Positions 26,725 through 36,673 are shown, numbered from the stretch's first letter. The stretch: DNA of 50,422 bases from Variovorax sp. E3 (GCF_016082275.1 NZ_MOWM01000043.1:1-50422), one strand, 5' to 3'. The notes: generated by a model not told the origin, from the letters alone. Numbers and translations: made by a program.

Positions 26725-26860
26725 CGTCGAACTCCTTTTGGCCCTGCCTGCCCCTCGGGGAGGCCCGGGCCTTCTTCGTATGCCGCGCCGGATGCGCAGC
26801 GGATGTAGAGAACTTTAGGGCGGCACCCCCTTCGGAAAGACGCTGCGTTTTGATGGCACC

Positions 26861-26880
26861 ATTCAAATAATTTGATCAAT
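26861..26880. promoter_or_regulatory. LysR-type box between pirin and lysR
   Basis: ATTCAAATAATTTGATCAAT contains the palindrome CAAAT-A-ATTTG (26864-26874), lies 13 nt before the lysR start, and fits a T-N11-A type operator. Autoregulation and control of the divergent pirin are inferred. Confidence 0.5.
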
Positions 26881-26893
26881 CAATGGAGCCGCC

Positions 26894-27847
26894 ATGCCCG
26901 GTGCCCGCGACGTACTGACCCCCGACGCCCTTTCGATGCTCCAGACCGTGGCCAGCACCGGCAGCTTTGCCGCCGCCGCCCGCGCGCTCGACCTCGTACC
27001 CAGCGCGCTGAGCTACCGCGTGCGCCAGATCGAGGACGCGCTCGACGTGCTGCTGTTCGACCGCAGCGCAAGACAAGCGCGACTCACCGAGGCCGGCGCC
27101 GAGCTTCTGCGCGAGGCCGACCGCCTGCTGGGCGAAATCGACGCGGTGGCCAACCGCGTCAAGCGCGTGGCCACCGGCTGGGAGCCGATGCTGACCATCG
27201 CGGTCGACAGCGTGATCGCGCGCGACCCGCTGCTCGACCTGGCCACCGCCTTCTTCGCGCTGGAGCCGCCCACGCGGCTGAAGCTGCGCGACGAGACGCT
27301 GCTGGGCACCATCGAGGCGCTGACCAGCGGCGAGGCCGACCTGGCCGTCGGCGCGGTGCTCGACGCGGCGAGCCTGGCCTTCACGGCCACGGGCATTCGC
27401 AGCCGGCCGATCGGCGAGCTGCGCTTCGTGTATGCGGTGGCGCCGCACCATCCGCTGGCGCGCATGCCCGAGCCGCTGACCGACGACGTGATGCGCCCGT
27501 ACCGCGCGGTGGCCGCCGCCGACTCGGCGCGCCACGGCGCCCCCATGACGGTCAACCTCATGGGCGGGCAGGACGTGCTCACGGTGCCGAGCATGCAGGC
27601 CAAGATCGCGGCGCAGTTGCACGGGCTGGGCGGCGGCTTCCTGCCCGAGCCGATGGCGCGGCCGTACATCGAGGCCGGGCACCTGGTCGAGCTGAAGACG
27701 GAACGCAGGCCGCCGCTGGGCACGCTGCACTGCGCATGGCGCGTGCGCACCGCGGGCAAGCCGGGGCGCGCGCTCGAATGGTGGCTCGCTCAGTTCGAGC
27801 ACGAGGCCACGCGGCGGGCATTGATCGAGCGCCATCGCGGTCGATAA
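26894..27847 (+). CDS. LysR family transcriptional regulator
   Basis: 317 aa. N-terminal winged HTH (LTPDALSMLQTVASTGSFAAAARALDLVPSALSYRVRQIEDAL..., ~8-67), then the substrate-binding domain. The motif order and length are typical of LysR regulators that control a divergent redox or pirin gene. The pirin at 26724 is divergently oriented, and a palindromic box lies directly upstream. The ligand is unknown; by context an oxidant or quinone signal is possible, but that is inference. Confidence 0.9.
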   Translation: MPGARDVLTPDALSMLQTVASTGSFAAAARALDLVPSALSYRVRQIEDALDVLLFDRSARQARLTEAGAELLREADRLLGEIDAVANRVKRVATGWEPMLTIAVDSVIARDPLLDLATAFFALEPPTRLKLRDETLLGTIEALTSGEADLAVGAVLDAASLAFTATGIRSRPIGELRFVYAVAPHHPLARMPEPLTDDVMRPYRAVAAADSARHGAPMTVNLMGGQDVLTVPSMQAKIAAQLHGLGGGFLPEPMARPYIEAGHLVELKTERRPPLGTLHCAWRVRTAGKPGRALEWWLAQFEHEATRRALIERHRGR

Positions 27848-27966
27848 GCATGACCGGGATTTCGCACCATGGCGCTAAGGGTGTGCCCTCAGGCGAAGCC
27901 CCTGCCGGACCGATGTAGAGTGCAGACACATCCAACCGTATTTCCTCCAGAAGAAAAGAGTCCGTC

Positions 27967-29067
27967 ATGACCACTCGCGCCACTGCAAAGGCAAAGGCAA
28001 AGGCCAAGCCCGCCGACCGCCACCGAACCCCGGCCGCCCCGCGCCACTACGCCGTCGTCGGCGCAGGCATTGCCGGGGTGGCTTCCGCCCGAACGCTGGC
28101 GCAGGCCGGCCACCAGGTCACGCTGTTCGAGCGCCAGGCCACGGCCGGCGGCCGCATGGCCAGCGTCGACACCGCCTTCGGCCGCTTCGACAGCGGCGCC
28201 CAATACTTCACCGTGCGCGACCCGCGCTTTGCGCTGGCCCTTGAAAACACACCCGGCGTGTGCAAGCGCTGGAGCGCCAACCTCGTGCGCGTGCTCGACG
28301 CCCACGGCCGCGTGGCCGAGGCCGCCCTGCCCTCGCTCGAATCGCACTGGGTGGCACAGCCCGGCATGGACGCGCTGGTGGCCCACTGGGCCAAGCCGCT
28401 GGGCGACAGCCTCGTCACCGGCACGCAGGTCACGCAGATCGAACCCGACGCACTCGACGCCAAGCGCTGGCAGCTGCGCACCGCAGGCGCCGACGACTCC
28501 CAACACGTGTATTCCGGCTTCGACGCCGTGCTGCTCGCCGTGCCGCCTTCGCGCACGCGCGCCCTGCTGGACGGCGGCAAGCTGTCGGCCAAGCTCAGCG
28601 CCAAGGTCGAGCCCGTGCGCATCGCGCCCTGCTGGACGCTGATGATCGCCTTCCCCCAGGCCAACCAGCCCACCATGTCGCACCTCGGCCCGCAATGGAA
28701 CGCCGCGCGCAGCACGCACCACCGCGTGGCATGGCTGGCGCGCGAATCGTCCAAGCCCGGCCGTGAACCGGTCGAGCGCTGGACCTTGCAGGCCAGCGCC
28801 GCGTGGTCGCAAGAGCACCTGCGCGACACGCCCGCGCGCGTCGAGGCCAAGCTGCTGCGCGCCTTCGCCGAGATCACCGGCATCCACGCCACGCCCGCGC
28901 ACGCCCAGGCCCTGTGCTGGAGCGAAGCGCAAACGCAGGTGCCGCTGGGCACCACGCACCTCTGGGACGCCAAGGCGCGCATCGGCGTGGCCGGCGACTG
29001 GTGCACCGGCCACCGCGTGGAAGACGCGTTTCTTTCAGGCCTGTCGCTCGCGCTCGCCGTCCTCTGA
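27967..29067 (+). CDS. FAD-dependent NAD(P)/FAD oxidoreductase (renalase/amine oxidase-like)
   Basis: 366 aa. After an Ala/Lys-rich N-terminal tail ([19 protein letters not shown]) comes the dinucleotide-binding motif [20 protein letters not shown] with an acidic residue at the end of beta 2 (LFERQ). The GG doublet follows (ATAGGRMAS), with [10 protein letters not shown] typical of small renalase-like flavoproteins, and near the C-terminus [19 protein letters not shown]. The substrate is unknown. It lies 7 nt before gluQ, so the two are probably co-transcribed. Confidence 0.85.
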   Translation: MTTRATAKAKAKAKPADRHRTPAAPRHYAVVGAGIAGVASARTLAQAGHQVTLFERQATAGGRMASVDTAFGRFDSGAQYFTVRDPRFALALENTPGVCKRWSANLVRVLDAHGRVAEAALPSLESHWVAQPGMDALVAHWAKPLGDSLVTGTQVTQIEPDALDAKRWQLRTAGADDSQHVYSGFDAVLLAVPPSRTRALLDGGKLSAKLSAKVEPVRIAPCWTLMIAFPQANQPTMSHLGPQWNAARSTHHRVAWLARESSKPGREPVERWTLQASAAWSQEHLRDTPARVEAKLLRAFAEITGIHATPAHAQALCWSEAQTQVPLGTTHLWDAKARIGVAGDWCTGHRVEDAFLSGLSLALAVL

Positions 29068-29074
29068 TCGGGAG

Positions 29075-30037
29075 ATGAGGGAGACCGGCCGCTTCGCGCC
29101 ATCGCCCACCGGCCCGCTGCACGCGGGCTCGCTGGTGGCCGCGCTGGCCAGCTGGCTCGACGTGCGCGCCCGGGGGCCCCAGGCGCGCTGGCTGATCCGC
29201 ATCGAGGACGCCGACACCGAGCGCTGCCTGCCCGGCATGGGCGAACACATCCTGCAGCAGCTCGCCGACTGCGCCATGCGGCCCGACGAGCCCCCCGTGT
29301 GGCAGACGCAGCGCACCGCACGCTACGAGGCCGCGCTGGAGCGCCTGAAGGCCCGCGGCCTGGCCTACCCCTGCGGCTGCTCGCGCAAGGACATCCACGA
29401 GGCCCTCGTGCGGCTCGGCCAGCACCATGAACGGCACGGCGAGCGGGTCTACCCCGGCACCTGCCGCGACGGGCTGCACGGCAAGCCGGCGCGCGCCTGG
29501 CGCTTCGCCACCGAGAAGTTCGAGTCCGACCTGCCGGCCACGCCCGGCGTGCCCTGGGCCGAGGGCCGCGAGACGGGCACCGACAACGCCCTGTGCTTCA
29601 CCGACCGCCGCCTCGGCCGCCAGTGCCAGAACGTCAGCCGCGAGGTCGGCGACTTCGTGCTGCGCCGCGCCGACGGCCCCTGGGCCTACCAGCTCGCGGT
29701 GGTGGTCGACGACGCCGAGCAAGGCGTGAGCGACGTGGTTCGCGGCGAAGACCTGACCGACAACACCGCGCGCCAGATCCTGCTGCAGCGCGCGCTCGGC
29801 TTTGCCACGCCCAGCTACCTGCACACGCCGCTGGTGCGCGGCGCCGACGGCGACAAGCTGTCCAAGCAGAACGGCGCCACGGCCATCGACACGGACACGC
29901 CCGAAGCCGCCCTGGCCGCGCTGGACAGCGCCGCGCGCGTGCTCGGCCTGCGCCCCGCCACGGCCGCCGATTGCGCGTCCGCGTTGGCCGGCTGGATGCC
30001 CGAATGGCGCGCTCTCTACAATTCGCGGCCCTCATGA
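29075..30037 (+). CDS. gluQ: Glutamyl-Q tRNA(Asp) synthetase
   Basis: 320 aa from ATG 29075 (GGGAG upstream), 7 nt after the FAD gene. It is a truncated GlnS/GltX-like enzyme without the anticodon-binding domain. The HIGH-type signature is [11 protein letters not shown] (10-19) and the KMSKS-type loop is KLSKQ (261-265). Cysteine clusters (CGCSRKD, GTCR) form the zinc site. It transfers glutamate to queuosine-34 of tRNA(Asp). The stop overlaps the trmB start (ATGA), so two tRNA-modification genes are coupled. Confidence 0.93.
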   Translation: MRETGRFAPSPTGPLHAGSLVAALASWLDVRARGPQARWLIRIEDADTERCLPGMGEHILQQLADCAMRPDEPPVWQTQRTARYEAALERLKARGLAYPCGCSRKDIHEALVRLGQHHERHGERVYPGTCRDGLHGKPARAWRFATEKFESDLPATPGVPWAEGRETGTDNALCFTDRRLGRQCQNVSREVGDFVLRRADGPWAYQLAVVVDDAEQGVSDVVRGEDLTDNTARQILLQRALGFATPSYLHTPLVRGADGDKLSKQNGATAIDTDTPEAALAALDSAARVLGLRPATAADCASALAGWMPEWRALYNSRPS

Positions 30038-30786
30038 ACATTCCCGACACCGTGCCCAACGACCTCCCGCCCAGCGATGAACCGGCCAGCGACGACGCTG
30101 CCAAGCCGCATCCGCTGCACCGCCGCCTCAAGAGCTTCGTGAAGCGCGCGGGGCGCACCACAGACGGCCAGGCACGCGCCTTCGCCGAGTTGGGGCCGCT
30201 GTTCCTGGTGCCCTACACCCCCGAGCCGCTCGACCTCACGGCAGCCTTCGGCGGCCGCGTGGCGCCCACGGTGCTCGAGATCGGCTTCGGCATGGGCGAG
30301 GCCACCGCGCACATCGCCACGGTGCTGCCCGAGACCAACTTCTTGTGCTGCGAAGTGCACGAGCCCGGCGTGGGCGCGCTGCTCAAGCGCATCGGCGAAC
30401 AGTCGATCACCAACATCCGCATCTGCGCGCACGACGCGGTCGACGTGCTCGACCACATGCTGCAGCCCGGCACCCTGGCCGGCGTTCACATCTTCTTTCC
30501 CGACCCCTGGCACAAGAAGCGGCACAACAAGCGCCGGCTGATCCAGCCCGAGTTCGTGACCAAGCTTGCACGGCACCTGCGCCCCGGCGGCTACATCCAC
30601 TGCGCCACCGACTGGCAGCCCTACGCCGAGCAGATGCTCGAAGTGCTGGCGGCCGAGCCGCTGCTGCGCAACACGGCCGAGGCCTACGCGCCCAAGCCCG
30701 ACTACCGCCCGCTCACCAAGTTCGAGAACCGCGGCATCAAGCTGGGCCACGGCGTGTGGGACCTGGTGTTCGAACGCAAGGCCTGA
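30034..30786 (+). CDS. trmB: tRNA (guanine(46)-N7)-methyltransferase
   Basis: 250 aa. The start at ATG 30034 overlaps the gluQ stop. It has a class I SAM-binding motif ([16 protein letters not shown]) and the TrmB signature [17 protein letters not shown] with the catalytic and tRNA-binding residues, then [17 protein letters not shown] and TKFENRG near the C-terminus. It methylates G46 in the tRNA variable loop. Length is normal. Confidence 0.96.
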   Translation: MNIPDTVPNDLPPSDEPASDDAAKPHPLHRRLKSFVKRAGRTTDGQARAFAELGPLFLVPYTPEPLDLTAAFGGRVAPTVLEIGFGMGEATAHIATVLPETNFLCCEVHEPGVGALLKRIGEQSITNIRICAHDAVDVLDHMLQPGTLAGVHIFFPDPWHKKRHNKRRLIQPEFVTKLARHLRPGGYIHCATDWQPYAEQMLEVLAAEPLLRNTAEAYAPKPDYRPLTKFENRGIKLGHGVWDLVFERKA

Positions 30787-30871
30787 ACGGCCCCGCACCT
30801 CGGCGTTCCCACGCCTTCCCCCCTGGCCCCGATATTGCTACACTTTTTTACTACTGTTAAAAAGGTGTCAC

Positions 30872-32062
30872 ATGAACACATCGCGCAGGGAATGGCTGGG
30901 GCAGGCTTGCGGTGCCATGCTCCTGGGAAGCGGCCTCGGCATTGCGTTGCCGGCGGGGGCACAACAGGCCGCGCGTCCGGCGGCCGGTAGCGGCGGCGGC
31001 GCGGGCGCGGCCCGTGTCGTGCTGCTGGGCCAATCGGTGCCGCTCACCGGTGGCGCCAGCGAAATCGGCAATGCCTTCGCGGCCGGCAGCCGGCTCGCGG
31101 TGAGCGACTTCAACGAACGCAATGCGGCCACCGGCCTGCAGCTCAAGCTGCTGCAGCTGGACGACGGCTACGACGCCGCCCGCGCCACCACCAACGCGCG
31201 CACCCTGCTCACCACCCACAAGGCCGACATGCTGTTCGGCTTTGTCGGCACCGCCAGCAGCGAGGCCGGCGCCAACGTGGCCACGCAGCAAGGCAGCCTG
31301 CTGTTCGCGCCCTTCGCGGCGTCCGATGCGCTGCGCGGCGCCGACCACCCGAACGTGTTCCATGTGCGCCCCGGCATGATCGACGAGGCCCTGAAGATCG
31401 TGCGCCAGTGCGCCACCGTGGGACAGACCCGCATCGCGCTCGTGGGCGACGACGACGCCATGGGCCGCGCCGGCCTGGCCGCCGTGCAGCAGGCGGCTGC
31501 CGAACTCAAGCTGCCGCCGCTGGTGGCCACCGCGCTGGTGCCGGCCACCGGCGACAAGCTCGACGCGGCCCTGAAGACGGTGCAGCAGCAGACGCCGCAG
31601 GCCATCGTGCTGGTGTCGCTTTCGGGCACCACGGCCAACGCCATCCGCAAGCTGCGCAAGAGCGGCTACACGGGCAATTTCATGGCCTTCTCGATCGTCG
31701 GCATCGACCCGCTCTACGCCACGCTGGGCAAGGACATCGGCGGCATCGTGATCTCGCAGGTGGTGCCCTCGCCCCGGCCTTCGGCCATTCCGATCGTCAA
31801 GGAGTACCTGGCGGCGGTCGACAACTCCGACCAGACCGCGTCGTACGAAGGGCTCGAGGGCTTCATCGCCGCCAAGGCTGCCGGCGAGGCCGTGCGCCGC
31901 GCCGGCCGCGGCTTCAACGCCGCGAGCCTGCAACGCGTGATGACCGGCATGACCGACTACGACGTGGGCGGCTTTCGCATCAACCTGCGCCCGGGCCTGC
32001 GCGACAACGTGCGCAGCATCGACCTGATCAGCATTTCCGCCGACGGGCGCGTGCTGCGCTGA
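30872..32062 (+). CDS. ABC transporter substrate-binding protein, branched-chain amino acid/amide type
   Basis: 396 aa from ATG 30872, with AAAGGTG upstream. The N-terminus MNTSRREWLGQACGAM has a twin-Arg followed by a hydrophobic stretch and ALPAGAQQA, a probable Tat or Sec signal peptide. The mature part is a Peripla_BP_6/Leu-Ile-Val type receptor (VVLLGQSVPLTGGASEIGNAF ... HPNVFHVRPGMIDEALKIV ... QAIVLVSLSGTTANAIRKL). No permease or ATPase gene is adjacent, so it is an orphan receptor. The ligand is not predictable. Confidence 0.88.
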   Translation: MNTSRREWLGQACGAMLLGSGLGIALPAGAQQAARPAAGSGGGAGAARVVLLGQSVPLTGGASEIGNAFAAGSRLAVSDFNERNAATGLQLKLLQLDDGYDAARATTNARTLLTTHKADMLFGFVGTASSEAGANVATQQGSLLFAPFAASDALRGADHPNVFHVRPGMIDEALKIVRQCATVGQTRIALVGDDDAMGRAGLAAVQQAAAELKLPPLVATALVPATGDKLDAALKTVQQQTPQAIVLVSLSGTTANAIRKLRKSGYTGNFMAFSIVGIDPLYATLGKDIGGIVISQVVPSPRPSAIPIVKEYLAAVDNSDQTASYEGLEGFIAAKAAGEAVRRAGRGFNAASLQRVMTGMTDYDVGGFRINLRPGLRDNVRSIDLISISADGRVLR

Positions 32063-32065
32063 GGC

Positions 32066-32106
32066 ACTCCGGGCCTGTTACTCCGGGCCTGTCACTCCGG
32101 GCTGTT
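32066..32106. repeat. Three 14-bp direct repeats at a convergent junction
   Basis: ACTCCGGGCCTGTT, ACTCCGGGCCTGTC and a shortened third copy ACTCCGGGCTGTT follow each other from 32066. The last copy overlaps the 3' end of the LysR gene. Confidence 0.6.
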
Positions 32107-32979
32107 GAGCAGCAGCTCCGCAAAGCGCTGCCGCACGTACAGCGCCGTCGCGCCCAGCGGCCGGCCCTGCAGCCACAGCATGCGCACCGACAGCCGTGGC
32201 AGCGCCAGCGAAGGGCAAGCCACTTCCTGCAGCGCCTTGCGAAAGCCCTCGTAGTGCGCGATGTTGACCGGCAGCACCGCCCATCCCAGGTTGTCGGCCA
32301 CCATCTCGGCCGTGCTGTAGAAGCTGTCCGAGCGCCACACCTTGGGGCTGTAGGCCACCTCGTGCACGTCGTCGGCGTGCATCAGCAGTTGCCGGTGCCG
32401 CACGAGGTCCTTGCGGCGCACCGTGCGGCCGTCGGCCAGCGGATGGTCGCTCGCCACGAACACACCCTGCGGCACGGTGCCGATGTGCCGCTGGTCGAAA
32501 CACGAACGCACCGGCCCCCGGTCGAAGTGAAAGGCGACGCTGGCGCGCTCCTGCTCGACGTAGTCGGCGACTTCAGTGGCCGTGCCGTTGAGCAGCGTGA
32601 GTTCGAGGCTGGGGAATTTCACCGAGATCTCGCGCAGCAGCGTGGCAATGGCCGTGTACGGCAGGGCCTCGTCCAACGCCAGCGACAGCGCGGCCTCGCT
32701 GCCCGCGTTCAGCGAGCGGGCGCGCTGGTCGAGCTGCTCGGCCTGGCGCAGCAGCTCGCGCGCCTCGAGCAGCAGCACCTGCCCCGCTTCTGACAACTGC
32801 GCGTTGCGGCGCGAGCGGTCGAACAGCGCCACGCCCAGGTCGACCTCGAGCAGGCCGATGGCGGTGCTCACGGCCGACTGCGCCTTGCCCAGATGGCGCG
32901 CGGCGGCGGAGAACGACCCGCACTCGGCGGTCGTCACGAACTGGCGCAACTGGTCGACTGTCCATTCCATGTGGCCCAT
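32092..32979 (-). CDS. LysR family transcriptional regulator
   Basis: 295 aa (292 if the second Met at 32970 is used). N-terminal HTH (LRQFVTTAECGSFSAAARHLGKAQSAVSTAIGLLEVDLGVALFDRS) and a LysR substrate-binding domain. It is divergent from the GNAT-MFS operon with a 53-nt gap holding a palindrome, so it probably regulates the efflux operon and itself. The inducer is unknown. Confidence 0.9.
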   Translation of the reverse strand: MGHMEWTVDQLRQFVTTAECGSFSAAARHLGKAQSAVSTAIGLLEVDLGVALFDRSRRNAQLSEAGQVLLLEARELLRQAEQLDQRARSLNAGSEAALSLALDEALPYTAIATLLREISVKFPSLELTLLNGTATEVADYVEQERASVAFHFDRGPVRSCFDQRHIGTVPQGVFVASDHPLADGRTVRRKDLVRHRQLLMHADDVHEVAYSPKVWRSDSFYSTAEMVADNLGWAVLPVNIAHYEGFRKALQEVACPSLALPRLSVRMLWLQGRPLGATALYVRQRFAELLLNSPE

Positions 32980-33003
32980 CCGGCAGACCTATCTATTTTT
33001 CAG

Positions 33004-33028
33004 ATGGATTTCATCTTTATTCATCCAT
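33004..33028. promoter_or_regulatory. Inverted repeat between lysR and the GNAT-MFS operon
   Basis: ATGGAT (33004-33009) and ATCCAT (33023-33028) are inverted around a 13-nt AT-rich spacer in the 53-nt divergent gap. A LysR operator is a reasonable inference. Confidence 0.4.
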
Positions 33029-33032
33029 TTTA

Positions 33033-33593
33033 ATGGCGCAACATGCGCGCATGCTGATATCCCGTACCCCCACGGCACCGCTGCGCATCGAGTGGTGCAA
33101 CGACCCCGCGCAAGAGCGCGCGATCGTCGCGTTGTTCATGGCGCAACTGAGCCCCCGCTACATCTCCCATTCCGAGCTGCAGGAGCAGCGCGCCGTCGCC
33201 ATCGGCGAATGGCGCGCCGACCTGCCGGACGTTTTGGCGGCGCAGGTGCGCCACGCACTCGCCCAGCCCACCGCCACGTCGCACACGCTGATCGCGACCG
33301 CGCACGTCGATAACGCGCTGGCCGGCATCGCCTTCGTCGCCATCGACGAAACCAAGCGGGCCTCGCGCACCTTCGCCACGCTCGACGACCTGGTCGTCGA
33401 TGCGCGCCACCAGGGCGCGGGCGTGGGCCGGCGCATGTTCGACTGGGTCTGCGCCGAGCTGCGCACGCGCGGCGTCGAGCGGCTCTTTCTCGAAAGCGGC
33501 ATCGGCAACGAAGACGCGCACCGCTTCTTCGAGGCACGCGGCTGCACGCCCGTGTCCGTCACGATGCTCAAGGAACTCGGAGGCCAGCCATGA
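33033..33593 (+). CDS. GNAT family N-acetyltransferase
   Basis: 186 aa from ATG 33033 (another ATG at 33051 gives MLISRTP). The acetyl-CoA binding motif is LDDLVVDARHQGAGVGRRMFDWV, followed by the C-terminal beta-bulge region (RLFLESGIGNEDAHRFFEARGC). The acceptor substrate is unknown. Its stop overlaps the start of the MFS gene (ATGA, 33590-33593), so a drug-modifying acetyltransferase plus pump is possible but unproven. Confidence 0.88.
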   Translation: MAQHARMLISRTPTAPLRIEWCNDPAQERAIVALFMAQLSPRYISHSELQEQRAVAIGEWRADLPDVLAAQVRHALAQPTATSHTLIATAHVDNALAGIAFVAIDETKRASRTFATLDDLVVDARHQGAGVGRRMFDWVCAELRTRGVERLFLESGIGNEDAHRFFEARGCTPVSVTMLKELGGQP

Positions 33594-35107
33594 CGCAAGG
33601 CACCAAGAAATGGATCACGCTGGCCATCGTCTCGATGGCGCTGCTGCTGATCGTGGTCGACATGACGGTGCTCTACACCGCGCTGCCCAAGCTCACGCAC
33701 GACCTGGCCGCGTCGGCCTCGGCCAAGCTCTGGATCATCAACGCGTACACCGTCGCCGTCTCCGGCTTCCTGCTGGGCATGGGCGCGCTGGGCGACCGCG
33801 TGGGCTACCGGCGCATGTTCATCGCGGGGCTGGCCGTGTTCGGCGTGGCGTCGCTGTGCGCGGCCTATGCGCCGACCTCGGGCGCGCTGATTGCCGCGCG
33901 CGCCGTGCTGGGCGTGGGCGCCTCGATGATGATGCCGGCCACGCTGGCCATCATCCGCCTGACCTTCACCGACGACCGCGAGCGCGCGGTGGCCATCGGC
34001 ATCTGGGCCTCGGTGGCCTCGGGCGGCGCGGCGCTCGGGCCGGTGGTCGGCGGCGTGCTGCTGGAGTACTTCTGGTGGGGCTCCGTCTTTCTCATCAACG
34101 TGCCGGTGGTGCTGCTCGCGCTGGGGCTGGGCCTGTGGCTGCTGCCGCGCCAGCAGACGACCGGCAATCGGCCGTGGGACTTCATCGGGTCGGTGCAGGC
34201 GCTGGCGGCGCTGGTCTGCCTGGTGCTCACGATCAAGGAGTTCGCCAAGTACGCACCTTCGATCACCCTGGCCGTGGTGACGGGCACGCTGTCGCTCGTG
34301 GCGATGGGGCTCTTCGTGCGGCGCCAGCGGCGCAGCGCGGCGCCGCTGGTCGATTTCCGCCTGTTCCGCAACGCGTATTTCTCGGGCGGCGTGATCGCGG
34401 CCATCGTGGCTTCGGTGGCGCTGGTCGGGGTCGAGCTGGTCTTCACGCAGCGGCTGCAGCTGGTGAGCGGTCTCACGCCGCTGCAGGCGGGACTGACCAT
34501 CCTGCCGATTCCGCTGGCCGCCTTCGTGGCGGGGCCGGTCGCGGGCCTGCTGCTGTCGCGCGTGGGGTCGCGTCCGATCATCCTGCTGGGCCTGCTCACC
34601 ACGGCGCTCTCGCTGTGCGGACTGGCGCTGGCCATCGACGCGTCGGCGATGTTCAAGCTCGGCGTTCTGGTGCTGCTGGGGCTGGGCGTGGGCGCCACCA
34701 TGACGGCGGCGTCCAACGCGATCATGAACAACGCGCCGGTGGAGCGCGCGGGCATGGCCGCGTCGATCGAGGAGGTGTCTTACGAACTGGGCGGCGTGCT
34801 GGGCATCGCGCTGCTGGGCAGCGTGCTGTCGTCGAGCTACACGGCCGCGCTGGCCATTCCCGCCAGCCTGCCGGTGCCAGCGTCCGCCAGCGACGGCATC
34901 GACGCCGCGCTGCTGGCCGCGGAAACGCTGCCGGCGCAGGTGGCGTCGCAGCTCGTCGCGCTCGCGCACGCGGCGTTCGACCAGGCCTTCTTCGCCGTGC
35001 TGACCGTGGCCGTGCTGATCGTCATCGCGGCCGCGGGGTCGGTGGCCGCGCTCGGCTGGCGAGGCCGCACGCGGCCGACGCGCACTGAAGAAAAGTGCGC
35101 GTCGTGA
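33590..35107 (+). CDS. MFS transporter, DHA2 (14-TMS) drug efflux type
   Basis: 505 aa with 14 predicted hydrophobic segments. Near TM1 is IVVDMTVLYTALPKL; motif A is GALGDRVGYRRMF; motif C-like region is VGASMMMPATLAIIRLTF. The overall pattern resembles SmvA/QacA multidrug (quaternary ammonium, paraquat) exporters of the inner membrane using proton motive force. It is translationally coupled to the GNAT gene and divergent from a LysR. Confidence 0.9.
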   Translation: MTQGTKKWITLAIVSMALLLIVVDMTVLYTALPKLTHDLAASASAKLWIINAYTVAVSGFLLGMGALGDRVGYRRMFIAGLAVFGVASLCAAYAPTSGALIAARAVLGVGASMMMPATLAIIRLTFTDDRERAVAIGIWASVASGGAALGPVVGGVLLEYFWWGSVFLINVPVVLLALGLGLWLLPRQQTTGNRPWDFIGSVQALAALVCLVLTIKEFAKYAPSITLAVVTGTLSLVAMGLFVRRQRRSAAPLVDFRLFRNAYFSGGVIAAIVASVALVGVELVFTQRLQLVSGLTPLQAGLTILPIPLAAFVAGPVAGLLLSRVGSRPIILLGLLTTALSLCGLALAIDASAMFKLGVLVLLGLGVGATMTAASNAIMNNAPVERAGMAASIEEVSYELGGVLGIALLGSVLSSSYTAALAIPASLPVPASASDGIDAALLAAETLPAQVASQLVALAHAAFDQAFFAVLTVAVLIVIAAAGSVAALGWRGRTRPTRTEEKCAS

Positions 35108-35113
35108 GTAGCC

Positions 35114-35800
35114 TCAGCCGGCGTTGGCGGCGCTCACCGCCTCGTCGATCAGCGCCGCCACCTCGGCCGGGTGCGATGCCAGCGAGGCGTGGCTCGACGC
35201 CAGCGTGATGACCTTCCTGGCGCCCAGCCGGCCCGACATGAAGGTCTGGTTGGCCGGCGCGATCATGCGGTCGTCGCTGGAGATCTGATACCACGACGGC
35301 TTTTTCTTCCACGCCGGCGCCGTGATGGTGTCGCCGAAGGTGCTGGCAAGCGGCGCCTTCTGCGTGACGCCCATCACCAGGCCTTCGTCGGGCGTCAGGT
35401 CCTGGCAGAAGCTCTCGTGGAACTTCTCGGGCACGACCCACAGGTAGCCGTCGCTGTCGGGCGCCAGGTTGGCCGCGCCCGCCGGCGGGTGTTGCTGCGT
35501 GATGCCGCCGGGGCTCTCGCCGGCGTCGGGCGCGAAGGCCGCGATGTACACCAGCCCCGTCACGTTGGGCAGGTCGCCGGCCTGCGTGATGACCGCGCCG
35601 CCGTAGGAGTGCCCCACCAGCACGACCGGCCCCTTCTGCTGCGCCACCATCTTGCGCACGCGCTCGGCGTCGTCGGCCAGCGAGGTCAGCGGCATCTCGA
35701 CCGCGCGAATGCCGGTGTGGCCCTTGCGCGTGAGCTCGACGATGACCTTCGCGCCGCCCCAGAAACCGTGGACCAGAACGACTGTCGCTTTGTTGCTCAT
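35114..35800 (-). CDS. Alpha/beta hydrolase
   Basis: 228 aa from ATG 35800. It has the oxyanion-hole segment VLVHGFWGG and nucleophile elbow GHSYGG with Ser65. The catalytic His is probably in the C-terminal SSHASLASHP segment. It is close to a widespread small alpha/beta hydrolase family (ITQQHPPAGAANLAPDSDGYLW, FHESFCQDL) often annotated as esterase-like, with unknown substrate. It is convergent with the MFS gene (6 nt between stops). Upstream in-frame codons to 35917 have no start signal. Confidence 0.88.
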   Translation of the reverse strand: MSNKATVVLVHGFWGGAKVIVELTRKGHTGIRAVEMPLTSLADDAERVRKMVAQQKGPVVLVGHSYGGAVITQAGDLPNVTGLVYIAAFAPDAGESPGGITQQHPPAGAANLAPDSDGYLWVVPEKFHESFCQDLTPDEGLVMGVTQKAPLASTFGDTITAPAWKKKPSWYQISSDDRMIAPANQTFMSGRLGARKVITLASSHASLASHPAEVAALIDEAVSAANAG

Positions 35801-35950
35801 GAATGTTCTACCTTCCTGTGATGCGTGGATGACCGCGGGACGGCAACTCTTCTGCGTCCGGTGCTCGCCGCCGCGGGACGTGCCGGCCGGAGCCGACCCG
35901 CTCCTTATACGCCGCATGCCTGATGACCTCGTGACCGGATGCCAGCGGGC

Positions 35951-36673
35951 CTAACCGGTGCTCACCAGCGCCTGCAGCGCGTCGAGCGACAGCAGCTCGA
36001 TGCGCCCGTAGCCCAGCGAGATCACACCCTCGCCCGCCAGCGCATTGAGTTCTTTGGACAGCGTTTGCCGCGTCACGCCGAGCATCATGGCCAGCGCCTC
36101 CTGCGGCAGTTGCAGGCTGCGCCGCAGGTGCAGCGACTGCGTGGCGTCACCGCGCGCCAGCACCAGCAGCCGGTGCGCCACGCGCGCGCGCAGGCTGCGC
36201 AAGGTGGCGTCCTCGGCCAGGCCGTAGAGCATGCGCACGCGCGCCGCCAGCATGGCCGCGATGGCGTTGGCGAACACGCCGTCGCGCATCAGCTGCACGA
36301 AGGCCCCGGGCGGCACCACCAGCAGGTCGAGCGCTTCGAGCGCGGTGGCGTCGTGCGTGCGCGGCGAGCCGTCGATCAGCGTGATCTCGCCGAACCAGTT
36401 GCCCGGCTCCAGCACCGCGAGGATGGCCTCGCGCCCGTCCTGGCGCAACGACGAGATCTTGATGCTGCCGGCCACCAGCCCGTAGAAGCCGCCGCCCGCC
36501 GCGTGGATCGGGTCGCCCTGGCGGAACACCATCGCGCCGCGCCGCACGTGCAGCAGTTCGGCCGCGCCCAGCAGCGCCTCGCGCTGCGCGCGCGGAATGC
36601 TCGTGAACCACGGGTTGCCCTCCAGCGCGGCGCGGTGCGGGGGAGAAAGTCTTGTCTTCGGGGCAGCGGCCAT
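35951..36673 (-). CDS. Crp/Fnr family transcriptional regulator
   Basis: 240 aa. A cyclic-nucleotide-binding-like beta barrel (GAMVFRQGDPIHAAGGGFYGLVAGSIKI ... GNWFGEITLIDGSPRTHDATA), dimerisation helix, and C-terminal Crp-type HTH (LPQEALAMMLGVTRQTLSKELNALAGEG). No Fnr-type cysteine cluster is seen, so it is not an iron-sulfur oxygen sensor. It is divergent from the HD-aldolase operon; a perfect TGTCAA-N4-TTGACA site lies between them. Confidence 0.9.
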   Translation of the reverse strand: MAAAPKTRLSPPHRAALEGNPWFTSIPRAQREALLGAAELLHVRRGAMVFRQGDPIHAAGGGFYGLVAGSIKISSLRQDGREAILAVLEPGNWFGEITLIDGSPRTHDATALEALDLLVVPPGAFVQLMRDGVFANAIAAMLAARVRMLYGLAEDATLRSLRARVAHRLLVLARGDATQSLHLRRSLQLPQEALAMMLGVTRQTLSKELNALAGEGVISLGYGRIELLSLDALQALVSTG

